Assembly (NCBI GenBank): GCA_026182355.1 | Contig: JAPFBL010000104.1 | Location: 1,729,501 to 1,793,500, forward strand | Source: Hermatobates lingyangjiaoensis | Taxonomy: Eukaryota; Arthropoda; Insecta; Hemiptera; Hermatobatidae | Reading direction: 5' to 3' | DNA: 64,000 bases | Shown here: in pieces, positions 1-11,844 of the stretch | Layout: each line of letters begins with the position of its first letter | How positions within the stretch are numbered: the stretch's first letter is position 1 | Notes under the pieces: model-generated | What the model was told of the DNA's origin: nothing | The model's database searches: none | Seen by the model: the letters and a program-made list of their open reading frames with translations, nothing else | Made by a program: the position numbers and the translations under genes

Positions 1-354
1 GATATTTCTTCTTCTTTCTGAAGATACGTATATTAATTCATTTGCTTCATTCCAATTAATCACATGATTACTGTCTGTTATGTGAATGAACAAGGCACTC
101 TTTTCGTCCTCTCTTCTGATGGAGTATTTGTGTTGTTTTATCCTTGTAAGAAGACCTTTGCTCGTCTGTCCAATGTAAGACATTTCACAGTCAGTACATG
201 GTATCCTGTATACACAACAGTCCTTTCTTTTTGGCTTATTATTAACAAGTCTGTTAAACAAGTTACCATCATTACTGAACACAACAGAAACGTCCAATCT
301 TTTCATAAATGAAGGCATATCTTTCAAACAAGGACTGTATGGAATGACTACAAA
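1..354 (-). pseudogene. Penelope-like element fragment, GIY-YIG endonuclease region, cut by the window edge
   Basis: Reading the minus strand from about 354 down to 1 gives one open frame with no stop, although it has no native start. It begins VVIPYSPCLKDMPSF, the connector that precedes the endonuclease in Penelope-like elements. It continues through YRIPCTDCEMSYIGQTSKGL, which carries the two short motifs of a GIY-YIG nuclease (YRI and YIG), the spaced cysteines between them, and the following Arg (TRIKQH). In the family this domain nicks target DNA for retrotransposition. A stop lies immediately upstream at about 357, so only the C-terminal part survives. The sequence resembles, but is distinct from, the endonuclease at 62956-63999, so it is a separate lineage or subfamily. 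Its 3' end lies outside the window. Confidence 0.85.
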
Positions 355-562
355 TTAGATGAAGTTTGATTAACGGGATAATTAAACAGATGAAGACTTC
401 ATCATTAAACACATTCAGGGTTGCCATCAATTCTGGAAATTTAAATCAGCCAAGTTAGCAAGTATTTATTGTTTTTTTAGTTCACTTGCTCTCCGAAGAT
501 GTATTAACGAAAGGCCTTAGAGAATTGTTTTAAAAAATTGTTTTCATTGTGGTAAATTAATC

Positions 563-563
563 C

Positions 564-612
<49 letters not shown>
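563..612. repeat. (TA)n microsatellite
   Basis: An alternating TA tract directly abuts the left end of the family B foldback. Like most (TA)n tracts here, it touches a Penelope-like end. Confidence 0.9.
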
Positions 613-613
<1 letters not shown>

Positions 614-1128
614 CAAAAACTAAAGTTTATCGGAACTCGGTCAGTTCTTCAGGTTCAAATTAAACTCTCATTGCCAACGTTTTGGTCTTTATTTAAAACC
701 TTTTTCATAGACAGAAGTATAAATTGTGAAACAGAAAAACTAGGTATTAAATTACAATTTATGTTACAAAGGAAAATAGTATGCGGATTTTAACAACAAC
801 TGTAGTCTGAATTAGTACGTGACACTGAACTGAAATAACCAAGCAAGGTAACCAAATTTCACCAAATTTCAGGTGAAATTTGGTTATTTTGCTTGGTTAT
901 TTCAGTTCAGCGTCACGTGTTAATTCAGACTACAGTTGTTGTTAAAATCAGCATACTATTTTCCTTTGTAACATAATTTGTAATGTAATACTTAGTTTTT
1001 CTGTTTCACAATTTATACTTCTGCCTGTGAAAAAGGTTTTAAATAAAGACCAAAACGTTGGCAATCAGAGTTTAATTTGAACCTGAAGAACTGACCGAGT
1101 CCTGATAAACTCTAGTTTTTGTTTCTAT
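614..1128. repeat. Family B Penelope-like end, long foldback (inverted pair)
   Basis: Two arms of about 250 bp are inverted copies of each other. The left starts at about 614 (CTAAAGTTTATCGG) and the right ends at about 1128, with the hinge near 865-880. Each arm carries the family B signature: GAACTGACCGAGT, then CGTTGGCAA, then TTTAAATAAAGACC, then TGAAAAAGG. The same signature ends the coding element at 57564-61164. The region resembling a hammerhead ribozyme is present in both arms but lacks a complete CUGANGA box. No coding sequence remains. This looks like two 5'-truncated element ends joined head to head. Confidence 0.85.
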
Positions 1129-1160
1129 TCCACGGTCGATACTTTTATCAATATATATAT

Positions 1161-1323
1161 GATCAAACCACAAAAGAAATGGGAAAACAAGACTAAGCTC
1201 TTTCGACAGTAACAAGTTGTCTTCGTCAGAGTCAAAAACCCAACTGAAATGGGAAAACTTTTTCCCATTTCTTATTGTGGTTTGATCATTGATAGTTATT
1301 TCACGTGTTTATGTGAAATCTTT
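1161..1323. repeat. Family A Penelope-like end, partial foldback with degraded hammerhead
   Basis: The minus-strand copy (GATCAAACCACA ... CGTCAGAGTC) holds a mutated hammerhead: the helix II strands read GACAAC and GTTACTGTC instead of the family form. An inverted partial copy at 1248-1323 carries only the 3' end (CCCATTTCTTATTGTGG through TTTATGTGAAATC). The hinge lies within duplicated AAATGGGAAAA sequence. Confidence 0.8.
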
Positions 1324-1329
1324 TTTTTT

Positions 1330-3355
1330 AATATAATAAGTACGAAGACATTTGCAAAATGTTTCACGCTGAAATTTGACACACTTTTATCTTATTCACA
1401 ACCGTTCTTTAACTTAAGATCTAGAGAGACTGCAATACTGCATAACTTAAGTTTCATACTTTTTTCAAAATCTATTATACAAATATTTTAATAAGTTAGT
1501 GTAATAAGTTAATGTAACTTCCTGTGGCACAAATCAATCTCAAAGACTCTTATCTATTTCAAAGTATACATCGATAATGCTTACTTAAAAATAGTCAAAA
1601 TAAATGCAGTCGACACAGTAGAACCTCAATACACGAGTTAATTAGTTCTATAGCTGAGCTTCCATGCCCAATAACTTTTCCAACGTTTGTTCAATCAGAA
1701 CCAATTATTCATTTCCTCTTTCTAGAAAAACCTAATTAAGTCCAAAACTAAAAAAAATGAGTTATAAATTAATGATAACATACACAGTAATAACTTCGTT
1801 GTAGTCGCGCTGTGATGCATGGGGGACTCTGTATTAAGAAATAGTTATACCATTTAGAGACTTTAGTTCCTTTATGTAGTATATCACATTATAGTAATTT
1901 GATGCTCAATGTGAGCTACTTGGGGATACTTCATATTTACTTATATATATATAGATTTTTTCTATTCGAAATAAATAGTGCATAAACAGTTATGGGCTTA
2001 TGGCCAAACGATCTAGTAAACTTCCTTTACAATATCTTTAATCAAAATTCAATAAAAAACTCTCAAATTCACTTCCTTTGTAACTAAGACAATCATTTAA
2101 CAAGATAAATTTTGATAAATGCAAGGACATTTTTGTTGGCGACTTTTCAATAGAACCCAAAAACTATTTCAAAGGGACGGTAAAATCACTCAAATCAAAC
2201 CCTATCTGCACACATAATTTCGTTGAATAATTTTGTCTCTTACAATTTGTAAGAGTGAAAATCTTACAAATTGTACAGTCATAATACATTGCCATCCTCT
2301 GTATTGGCGTATCGTAGAAAAACCATGCTGGTACTATCACTATTTGGTGTCCACCAAATTCCTGGGGTGGTAATTTAATCCAATAGTTAAATTATAACCC
2401 CCAAGTTATAAATAAGTTTACATGAAGATAAATATGGTAGAGTAATAAACAGTAGAATTAACTAAACATTTAAAATAAATATTATCAATTACTTTTTCAA
2501 CTTTAAATACTATTTTTTTAAAGAAAATCCACTAGATTTTGGATAAAAAAGTTTGACAGTGTGAAAAATTTAATAAAAAAAGCAAAGATAAATAGAATTG
2601 ATAGTATTTTACCAATCATTAGTGTATTTTGATTTTTAGTTCATTAGAAATGCTTTTAATAACCCTAGTAGACTTCTTTTGAGTGAATTGACTTTCTAAT
2701 TCAAAAAGAGGATCCTAATAATATAGCATCCACATTTTATGATGTATGCATAATCAAAACTTATGATTTTTATGAATTAGCTCTAGGTTGGTAACAGGCT
2801 ACTTACTAATTAGTGTTACGAATTTGATTAATATATAACATGAAAAGATAAGCCATTTATTTTTAGGGACAGAAATAAATACATTAAAACGAATTCGTAC
2901 TCGAACGTGAGCTGGAAATTTGATATCTGAATATAATTTAAGTTTATATTAAAAAAACATTAAAGGTTAATTATATAAAGGAATTAAGAAAGTTTAATTT
3001 AAAATTTTTGAAATCAATTACTTGATCGAAGCAGTGGAGAGAAAATCTTTAATTAGTGGTGGGAAGCCGCAATTAGAGGGGAAAGTATCCCTAAGATAAT
3101 GGGAAGGCTGTGTGCCCGAGCAATCCTCTTATTTGAGGGAGCCTCTGGGCTTAGTGATCAAGTTTTGAAGTGGGTGTCCAACTGTCTGTGAAAACCACTT
3201 ACTTGCATTAATTCCAAATACAGACTATTTGGTCTGATTTTTGTAAGTTATTATAATGTTTGATGAATGTACCTTTCAAAGAGCTTTGAAGTATAAACCG
3301 TAAGACTTTGTTAATACTATAGCAAATATAACTGAGATCAGAGATAACTGAGATC
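1330..3355. other. AT-rich non-coding stretch, no gene recognised
   Basis: Stops are frequent in all frames, with no splice-flanked open segment, RNA gene or repeat that I recognise. If the SLC9B model holds, 3' exons of that gene would be expected here or beyond the window, but none was found. Confidence 0.5.
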
Positions 3356-3357
3356 AT

Positions 3358-3361
<4 letters not shown>

Positions 3362-3404
<43 letters not shown>
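3362..3404. repeat. (GA)n microsatellite
   Basis: An uninterrupted GA dinucleotide tract of about 43 bases. Confidence 0.95.
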
Positions 3405-3407
<3 letters not shown>

Positions 3408-3529
3408 CTTGCAAACTAGACTCTTTTTCCTTCTATCCACTCGCTTCCAAGGAAAGTGTTTTCTAACTATTACAAATACGTTCCAAAGTAGATATTGATT
3501 GTAGTTTACTATGCTAGCTAGGTGAGGTT

Positions 3530-3843
3530 AGGTTGCAGGGGTAGTCCCACAAGGGACACTTAGGCCGAGCATTGGCCCTTTGTGATACCACACAATGAAG
3601 ATTGATTCTACACTGGGAGTCTTAAATTTTGCCTAACTCAAGTGTATTTAGAGTAGGGATCTTTAATGAGTACATGACATCGTACAGGCTCGGGACCAAC
3701 AGTTTAACGTCCTTCTCCGACGGACGACGGCTCAGATTTATTCACCTCCCGCATGAATAAATCGAGGGCCAGGTGGGGATATTAACCCCGGTCCTATCAG
3801 TTCAGAGGCGAGCACGGAATCACTGAGCTAACCGACCCCTCTA
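3530..3843 (-). mobile_element. tRNA-derived SINE
   Basis: On the minus strand the element opens with a tRNA-like head: GGGGTCGGTTAGCTCAGTGA carries an A-box-like TTAGCTCAGTG. About 35 bases later GGGGTTAATATCCCC stands at the B-box position, where GGTTCGAATCC is the norm. The head would be an internal RNA polymerase III promoter. It is followed by a GC-richer central region around 3700-3760 (GTCGTCCGTCGG, GACGTTAAAC) and an AT-rich tail towards 3530. The central motif resembles conserved central domains of invertebrate SINEs, but I recall this only loosely. The B box is diverged, so this is an old copy. It is not a functional tRNA: there is no acceptor stem or convincing anticodon arm. Confidence 0.7.
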
Positions 3844-3849
3844 TGCTAG

Positions 3850-5040
3850 GTAAGCAGATTAAAACTGTACTAGCTAGTAGTGTAAAAAGTCTGAAAACAC
3901 TTCATCGATACAACAAGGAAGATTTCTTAAAATAGGCTGAGAATAAAGCTTCTCCATTTCATTTCAGGAACCATTTCTTTTCGGGCCCTTTACAAATGAG
4001 ACCTGATTTCAGTGATTACGTTTTAGTAAAAATAAGGAATACATCCCTTTTCGGTAACTTGTCCGCTTTCTAGTACCATGCCCTTTGGAAGTGACTTCGA
4101 ATCAACTTCAAAACTATTTTAAAAATTCCTTCGAGTAAGTAGAAAATTTTTCTAGCAATCCTTTGTTGTTATCTGTTGATTTCTTTAAGAAAACCGCTAG
4201 AATGGCTGATTTTGAGTCAACAAAAACGTAATCTGCTAGATTAAGAGTTTTTAGAGTTTTGTAACATATTACAAAGTTGGTGCATCTAAACAGAAGGAGA
4301 ATGTAGAATAGCTTTTTTGGTTTGATATATTTGGTGAGAGACAATTTATATTAAAGAGGTTTACTGACTTTTTAGTAGGTTTAAAATAGACTCTGTTAGA
4401 GAATGATTTCCATAAGGTGATATCAATATCGAAAAGGGTTATGGTGTTGAGAGAATGATGGGTCAATGGAACGAAGTAGTAAAAAGTATGAAAGAAATGA
4501 ATAGTATTTCCATGAACTGTGATTAACCTTGGAGGCAAATGAAGAAGATGTTACTGAAAGGGATATAGACATGAATGGAAGTAAACATGTTTCTAGGAAA
4601 CTTAGTTCATTGTTAGGGATAAACAAGTTAGTAAATAAAGAGGGAAGGTGCCGCTTGTGTTTATATACGACTATATGCATAAATATATTCTGCTGTGACA
4701 CTAAAGACAATTAAATAAAAGTGATTAAAAATTCTATTCCTCATTCCTTCCGCTATATTTTTATAACAGCTGTCACAAAATAATTTAAAAAAAAATTAGA
4801 CTTGCCACAATGTTTTTAGAGTACATGTCACGGTTTGAAAACACTTTTTTGATTTCCCAAACTGTCATCAGGTTAATACAAAAATCATGTGGAATGGATT
4901 TCACAAACTTAAGAGGATTATGCACAAAAAATGCTCACTTGCTTAGATTAAACACGGCAATTCATAAACTTATTTACATTGAAAGAATATTAAAATAAAT
5001 ATTAGTTAGTTGAATTAGTTAGTTGAATTAGGAAGTAATA
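3850..5040. other. Non-coding stretch, no gene recognised
   Basis: Several overlapping short open frames lie around 4114-4714 on both strands. None has splice sites, family motifs or a composition different from the surroundings. I treat them as chance. Confidence 0.45.
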
Positions 5041-5065
5041 TTTGTCATGGGAAAGTTAGACGAAC

Positions 5066-5248
5066 CCTAGTACAGTCCCCCACATCCAAGGAAGACCCAT
5101 GATGTAACGGGATAGGACGACTATGATGGCGCACTCTGCTACCCAAGGCACGATTCCCATTTTGAGCACCGTCCACCGAAGTCTCCGGAGGGCAGAGGCA
5201 TCCAGGTCGAGACCTGCTCGTATCAGAATCACCACCAGAGCGAGCTTT
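5066..5248 (-). CDS. SLC9B: SLC9B/NHA-type Na+/H+ antiporter, internal exon (membrane segments after the first pair)
   Basis: The minus-strand exon follows a good acceptor (TGTATCTGTTTCAG, AG at 5250-5249). It encodes KLALVVILIRAGLDLD, then ALRRLRW, then a hydrophobic stretch ending YIMGLPWMWGTVLGF. The order and wording closely match the SLC9B/NHA family, where IxLVRAGLGLD is followed by a basic cytoplasmic loop and then a membrane helix ending GLPWxWGFxLGFV. The family exchanges Na+ or Li+ for H+ across membranes. The incoming phase (one base, completing AG+A = Arg) fits the donor of the exon at 17792-18166 exactly, giving SILR-KLAL. The exon is GC-richer than the introns. The 3' border is uncertain: frame-compatible GT sites occur at 5065 (AGG|GTTCGT) and 5061, and a stop follows at 5058. 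Confidence 0.88.
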
Positions 5249-5514
5249 CTGAAACAGATACACCTTTTCCATTTGCTGCTATACATTCTTACAAAACTTC
5301 ATAGAACTCAACTAGATATTCCTTACTTTGTTAGCACCTGGCAGTTTACGATTCATCTAGGAAGAGTTAATTAAATCTCTTACCTTCATACATGCCGCTG
5401 CTATAATCCAATTAATTAAATTATGTGTTTGATTTGTCATAATAATTATGAAATGAATGCTTACACACCGAAGCCTTCACTTATTAGTCAATTATTCATT
5501 ATGTATACTCATGT

Positions 5515-5692
5515 ATATATACGAGATTTCACATAAAGTTGGTTTTGTCGTGACAGTTGGGTTTTTGACTCTGACGAAAACCGCTTGTTGCGTTGAAATA
5601 TCTTAGAATATTTCTTGAAATATATCTTGAAGAATATTTCTTAGAATATCTTGAAATATGAACCCCATTTCATATTGTGGTTTGATCATTCA

Positions 5693-5752
<60 letters not shown>
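5515..5752 (+). repeat. Family A Penelope-like end with degraded hammerhead, followed by (TA)n
   Basis: CAGTTGGGTTTTTGACTCTG at about 5559 begins the family A hammerhead, but ACGAAAACCG and TGCGTTGAAATATC show mutated helix II and helix III sides. A short TTGAAATAT-type duplication follows, then the terminal TATTGTGGTTTGATCATT. A (TA)n tract at 5697-5752 directly abuts the end. Confidence 0.8.
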
Positions 5753-5756
<4 letters not shown>

Positions 5757-5910
5757 AAATTATGCCAATTTTAACTTTTGTTCTTTTCCGAGTTAAATTT
5801 TCAAGTTTTCTCACTATGGATTTCCACCTTTCTGGTAAAATATAAAAACAGAAGTTTTACAAAATTACAAAATTACTATTTTTACAAAAGTTAAAATTGG
5901 CATAATTTTT
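5757..5910. repeat. Small foldback, arms of about 25 bp
   Basis: TATGCCAATTTTAACTTTTG near 5761 is repeated in inverted orientation at 5885-5910, with about 100 bp between the arms. I see no ribozyme motif and do not recognise the family. Confidence 0.6.
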
Positions 5911-5974
5911 AATAAAACATGTTTGATTGAAGGTCTGCTCACAAAATACACAAAATATATAACAAAATGTTACA

Positions 5975-6140
5975 ATAAACACGTGAAACAACAATCAATG
6001 TTTAAACCACAATAAGAAAAGGGAAGAAAATTCCAAAATATTTCAACCGTAACAAGAGGTCTTCGTCAGAGTCTTTGTCTTTTTTCCCATTCTTATTTTA
6101 TTTGGTTTGGTTTATTTAGTTTTTAGTTGGTTTGATCATT
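5975..6140. repeat. Family A Penelope-like end, foldback remnant
   Basis: A minus-strand copy (ACACGTGAAACAACAATCAA, then the hammerhead complement TTTCAACCGTAACAAGAGG and TCTTCGTCAGAGTC) is followed by inverted terminal pieces (TTTTTTCCCATTCTTATTTT, GGTTTGATCATTGA). The right arm is degenerate. Confidence 0.75.
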
Positions 6141-6149
6141 GATATATAT

Positions 6150-6375
6150 ACATTGATAAAGGTATCGACTGTGAAGTAGAGACAAAATATATAAATGATA
6201 AATGAAAAATAATTAATTTGTTTCTACTTGACGGTCGATACTTTTATCAATATTTATATTTCTTGCATTTCCTTTGTTTTGTAGACCTATGAAAAAGGAT
6301 TTAAATAAAAACTGAAACGTTGGAAATAAGAGTTTAATTTAAACCTGAAGAACTGACCGAATCCTGAAAAAAAAG
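6150..6375 (+). repeat. Family B Penelope-like end
   Basis: The family B signature is present in order: GACGGTCGATACTTTTATCA, then GTAGACCTATGAAAAAGG, then AAACTGAAACGTTGGAA, then GAACTGACCGAATCCTG. A short inverted piece of the same end lies at 6150-6230. There is no coding sequence. Confidence 0.75.
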
Positions 6376-6379
6376 TATT

Positions 6380-9300
6380 TTATTTATGTATATAGTACGA
6401 GAGACAGACAACTAAAACTTAATCAACTTAAAATACATGACTGAATATTCTTAAAATTAGCTATTAATTGATGACCCATTCTTTTAATATATAGCTTTTC
6501 TAACCAATCTCTGTTTTGCTCATCTTATGGGTTAGTTATCCATTGTCTATAAAAGTGGTATTGTTATTTTAAATGGTATTAATTTGTTTCATTTTTAAAA
6601 TAATTTAGTTGTCGTTGTCTGTGATTGTTAGTGTGGTTTTATATAGTTTTGTAAAAAATAACCTTTTGGTTAGTATTGTTAATAGTCTAGATTTGATGTG
6701 ATCTGTTATATTTAGCTTTGGCATTGCAGGTCCATGAAAGACATTAGATAAAAAGCTAAATCGTCCACGTTGTTTTTTGAAATAAAGTTGTTAGTCAACT
6801 TATAAAAAAAGTTAATATTTCTTCTTCTATAGTAATTATGAAATCATACAACGAACTAGTAAAATATATAGATCAGATAAATTAAATTTACCAAATTGTT
6901 TACACGGTTCAATCGTGTCGTTCATTTATGAACTATAAAAAATGCAAGTATTTTTCTTAAAATGTTAAAAGTATATATATAATATTGGGAAATGTTGTTA
7001 GTTTTCCTTGTCAAATAGAAAAATACACTATTCGTGAAATAGAGAAATAGCAATGTACTGTTGAATTATCTACCTCATAGAGTACAATGTGATGATCCCC
7101 TGCATCAATACTCTAACGTTTTGGGTTTCTGACATGATAGTACATAAAATAGTAGAATAGTAGAATCATAGTTTTTCCTTTGATTTGTTGGACTATCATT
7201 CCATCCAAGGGCTAGCAATATGCATTCCGCACTGTCTTCTGAGTGTGCCACTCCATTTTTGTATTCCTGTTTTCTAGTAGTTGTTATTTATCAGTAGTAT
7301 TATTCATTCAGATCGATTCCTCAATGACCCAGTAAGACCATCCTTTAAGAAAGGAAACTGAAATGTTCCAACCATTATGTAGGAGGGGAGTCAATTTTTG
7401 TTCCATTATACAGTATTTATAGCAGTTGTGCGAATCTCATCCTATCTTTTTAATGGTGATATTTACCTCTGTTTCAATCATTTTTGTTTTCCTCGATTGA
7501 ACAACAGTCATATAGAATATACGCATTTGTAATCTCGGATTTTCTACAATCCCACAAGTAACGACATATTTATGTGGTGACAACTATTTTTCATTTTATG
7601 TCCCTATTAGCTTCACTAATAAGCACAACTTTCAAAGCATCATTATAACTGTGTTGCCGAGACTGAGTTTACTCTATCAATTAGTAAACAAGTGGCTTCC
7701 ATCATTCCTATTTTGCAGAAAGTGAGCATGCAAAAATCAACAATTGAATAAACTGAGAACAACAACAAATACCCTTCAAAACATGATTCCTTGCTATCTA
7801 GTCTTCAGATTGCAAATTCAACATTTAAGATACATCTAGTGTTAGTAATAAAAAAAGCCTATAACTCTATTCTCATCGGTTTTTAATCAAATTATCTTTT
7901 TTCTATGCATAATTTTAAGAAATGGTACCCTATATTAGTTTCCATTAATTTGTGTTAAGTTTATATTTAAAAAAAAAACAATCATACTTTTCAGCCGGGT
8001 CTTTTTTAACCATATATAAGACCAAATGTAATACTTTATATCCATTGGCATTTGCTTTATATATGTATACACTTGGTAAAAGTTAGTCAATTCTTATTCA
8101 AAGACAGGGTTCTTATCTAATGATGAATGGGCACTTTCAAAATATACTGCATTGTAAACATCAGAGTGGCAGAAACTTTATTACAAATTTTGTGCATTTT
8201 TCTTTAAATATAAATTGCTCCCTTCCAATGGGAAATACTGGTGCCAATCCTCCTGTTCCACCTCAGGGATAATAGTAACTTAAATATGATAATTGACAGT
8301 TATAACTGTTTAGATTTAAGCATATCATGATTACCCATATACTCACCACAACTTTTTTAAACCATTTTTATCAGACCTTTTGATTCGAAACAATGTATTT
8401 TTGTTTTAAAGTCACCATAGAGAAATTTTGATCCGAAGAGAGTTAATATCGCCGTTTTATGTAAAGATAGTTCATTAAAGTATAGTGGTTTATATTTGTA
8501 TGAAAAACACAAAAATGCCTACATTACGGAGGTTCGTAATGTTCAATGTTTTTCATAAATCACACTGTGAATTTTCGATAAAACCCCGGTTGAGCATGTT
8601 CGACAAACCGCGAATACCACTGTATTTCATGAAAAAGAGGTAAAGGAAATTAATTTCGTGCAAAAACGGCAGGTTTTTTGAAATAGCGATGGTTTTTTAC
8701 CCCTATGTAAACCTATAGAACACATTTGTAACTTTACTAGCAAATCGTAACCTGTCGAGATGTGTTTATCACTGTTAATCAATCTGAGCATCATATAAAA
8801 TAAATTAGGAAATTATTTATGAAAACTTGAATTCATGTTTAGAATAAAAAACATGGAACAAAAATCTCAGATAGCCAGGGAATAACGATGTTTTATCTAG
8901 AATAAATATAAAATATGTTTATTTTAAAACATTTTATGTCACTTTGATGATGTCATGAGTGCATCAAGAAATTGTATAACTAATTTTATTTAGCAATCTT
9001 GTTTGTAATCAACCGTTTAATTGTGGTCACTTCCCGATAAATATGGTTTTCAAAATAATTCTAAATCTTTCACTACTGACCATTCAAATTAAATGAAATC
9101 CTTGAACTATTGATTTTTAGCCTGCGAAAAAAGGAAAGAGCAATAGTTTTAGTCGTCGTGTTTAGCGTTCGAAAAAAGACTAATTATCAGACCTACTGTT
9201 GTCCGACAAGATAAATTGACAGAAATCTTGTCTTAAACAACCGATCTCTGTTTTACAGATGAAATCTAATTACCTTAACTAAAGATTTAAGGCCTTTAAA

Positions 9301-11150
9301 AGAAATTTAAATCCCTTTAGTACGGTTGATTGGCTTTCTTGACTGTTAACTATGGCATCATAATAATTTCTTTGTTTTAATAGATTTACTACTATAATTG
9401 AATACTTGTATATTAAGTAACTTTAAATATCTAGTACATATGTATTAGATTCATCACTATACCCACTAAGAAAGCAACGTTGCAGAAATTAATAGCTTAT
9501 TGTGCCTGCATTTGTACACTCTACTAATAACTCCTTTCAGCTTTTCACACTAGATTTTTTATAGTTTTCATAAGTTACTATTTATTTATTTTATAGATCA
9601 TAGTGCACTCATACATTCTACGTTTAAACTTTATTCCAACTGTGTTTACTGTGAACTAGTTTCATATTTATTAAAATCTTTTCGGTAAAGATTATTTTCA
9701 AATAATCAAAGAAATAATAAATTGTGTTTCGTTCAAAATATTTAATCTTTTAAGTATCTAACATCTAAGGTGATGTAGTTTTTTTTTAATATCTATGATA
9801 CGTTGTAATTAGTGTTGATAGCTTTTCCATCACTAAAAATGTTGGAGTAGTATTTTCTGTTTTAACATATTTTGCAATAAATGACCTAAGTTCACCCAAG
9901 ACACAAATATCTATCAGTCTATCATTGTCCGAACAGGCTCAAAAACCTCTAAAAGTAATTAGCCACCAGAAAATAATATGATATATTGGATTGAAATGGC
10001 TATGTCAACAATCACATTAATGAATGGGCAATTGACGGAGGATGCCAAAGAGGTCCACCTAGACTCTTATCACCAACACATACATGTCATCGCCTACTTA
10101 TCAGTTTCTAACTTACACTCTCATGAATACAGGACTTTTCAAACACTGGCCAGTTCTGGACCATACAACAGAGACTTTGTACTCTGGCTCAACAGTCAGA
10201 GTAAGCGTCATCCAAGAAGTAATTAAACTATATAGTTAAAAGTTCATGGATGTCAAAGAAATTGTCACTAAGCAATAAAAAAATAAATAAATGTGAATCA
10301 AACAAAAGATAATAATATATTACGTTTTAAATAATATCTTTCACTTAATGAGCTTTTTATTTTGTTAATGTTCCAGAGGAGAATAACAAACAGGAATGAA
10401 ATGTACGAGTTAACACTTGACGCTATTCTGTAATTGTTACAAACAGTCCTGATGGTAAAAAATAATATTATATGTTTAATTAGACATTGTTTAACATTAA
10501 CATGTTTTTCTTTCTGAATAATGCAAAATTTAATGAGAAAACATAAAATATATCTTTATGATTTTTTATATAATTTAATTTTTCTTGCTATCTTACAAGG
10601 TATGGAAAATGCCGAAGAGTTTTCATTTTAAAATGGCCTGTTTGTTTTTAATTTTGGAAGTAATTTTTGGCAGTGAATTGCGTTCAGAATCTCTCTTAAA
10701 AAAAGAAACGAAAAATAAGGTGATTCTTCGTCTACCTTCAGTGTCCATAAAAAAAATACATTACGATTCACCACAATGTTTCTATTCACTACTTTAGTCA
10801 CAGCTGGGTCTACAAAAAGAAAATTTTTGTAATATTTTTATTTGATTCTAAATGTATGAACACTGAAATTACTCTACAAGGAAGTATATTCTGACAATAA
10901 TATAAAACCTTAGCGTAGCCCTCAATGTAAATATTTAATTATGTGCATTAAGTTAAAGACATTACATAATAAAGCGTTTTCAAAAACTATAAAAATAGTT
11001 TTTTTGCACATTTGAAACTCTAGAATTTATCTTTCTGAAGTGTATTAGAGCTTTATAAATGTAAACTTCTAATTGAAGTGAGGAAGATAAAAGTTTCTTT
11101 CAAAACATATATCATCCTTTTAATAAATTTATACCATATGAATATTTTCT
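6380..11150. other. Intronic or intergenic AT-rich DNA, nothing recognised
   Basis: On the SLC9B model this is intron between 17792 and 5248. I found no splice-bounded coding segment, RNA gene or recognisable element. Short open frames at 9978-10226 and 10585-10797 lack any family resemblance. Confidence 0.5.
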
Positions 11151-11151
11151 T

Positions 11152-11425
11152 CACAGTAAACTATAGAAAAGAGTAAAGGGACGAATACACGAATAATCTC
11201 TAATTTTTCGTTGAACTGTCTTCAAGTAAAGATAGGGGCACAAAGCACCCTTACGAAGTGACTGTGAGAGAGCCAACGAACCACCCAACCGACGGTTGTC
11301 TCCAACTGTCGCTTCACAAGTGCGCTTGGTGTCCTTATCTCAACTCTCCTTATGGCGGTTCAGCAAAAAGTTAGAGAGAGTAAATGTGTTCATTTATTCT
11401 GTGTCTATAGTTTATTGTGAGACGT

Positions 11426-11430
<5 letters not shown>
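11152..11430. repeat. Family E Penelope-like foldback
   Basis: The left arm is the complement of the right arm (CTCAACTCTCCTTATGGCGG, then TTAGAGAGAGTAAATG, then TGTGTCTATAGTTTA). The same unit recurs at 18690-18880, 36150-36310 and 51365-51510. In the better copies the centre reads CTCCTGATGACAGTTCAACC, so a CUGAUGA box is present, but the GAAA expected after helix II is CAAAAA. I regard it as a hammerhead relic. A (TA)n tract at 11424-11480 follows. Confidence 0.7.
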
Positions 11431-11464
<34 letters not shown>

Positions 11465-11489
11465 TATATATATATAAGTCCTTTTTTAG

Positions 11490-11787
11490 TTATAAATTTA
11501 TTATATTCTGCTTCCTGAAAAGTGTATTCAATTTTTGAATACAATTACACAAACTAGATAAGGAAATACTGTTATAAATGAATTTTCAAGGTAATTAATA
11601 TACGCTTTTGTACCGTCCACAGTCGACATGCCAAGTCGTATTATGACATTTGCAATTTACTTTGAAGTGTAAATGTGGCTTTATCATATCGCGTTTCAAA
11701 ATGAATGGAAATAATATTGCTCTATATCTTTTTGTTTTGTGTTGATATATATATAAAGATTTTCCCATTTATTTTGTAGTTTGATCA
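11490..11787. other. AT-rich spacer with a truncated family A 3' end
   Basis: Mostly unremarkable AT-rich sequence. About 50 bases before the next (TA)n tract, near 11755-11795, ATTTTCCCATTTATTTTGTA and GTTTGATCAATTAT match the very 3' end of family A without its ribozyme. Confidence 0.5.
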
Positions 11788-11796
11788 ATTATATAT

Positions 11797-11841
<45 letters not shown>

Positions 11842-11844
<3 letters not shown>

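Noticed and set aside
3208..3414. Ser/Leu repeat frame
   Set aside because: Translation of the (GA)n microsatellite.
4114..4714. Overlapping short frames on both strands
   Set aside because: No splice sites, motifs or composition shift; treated as chance.
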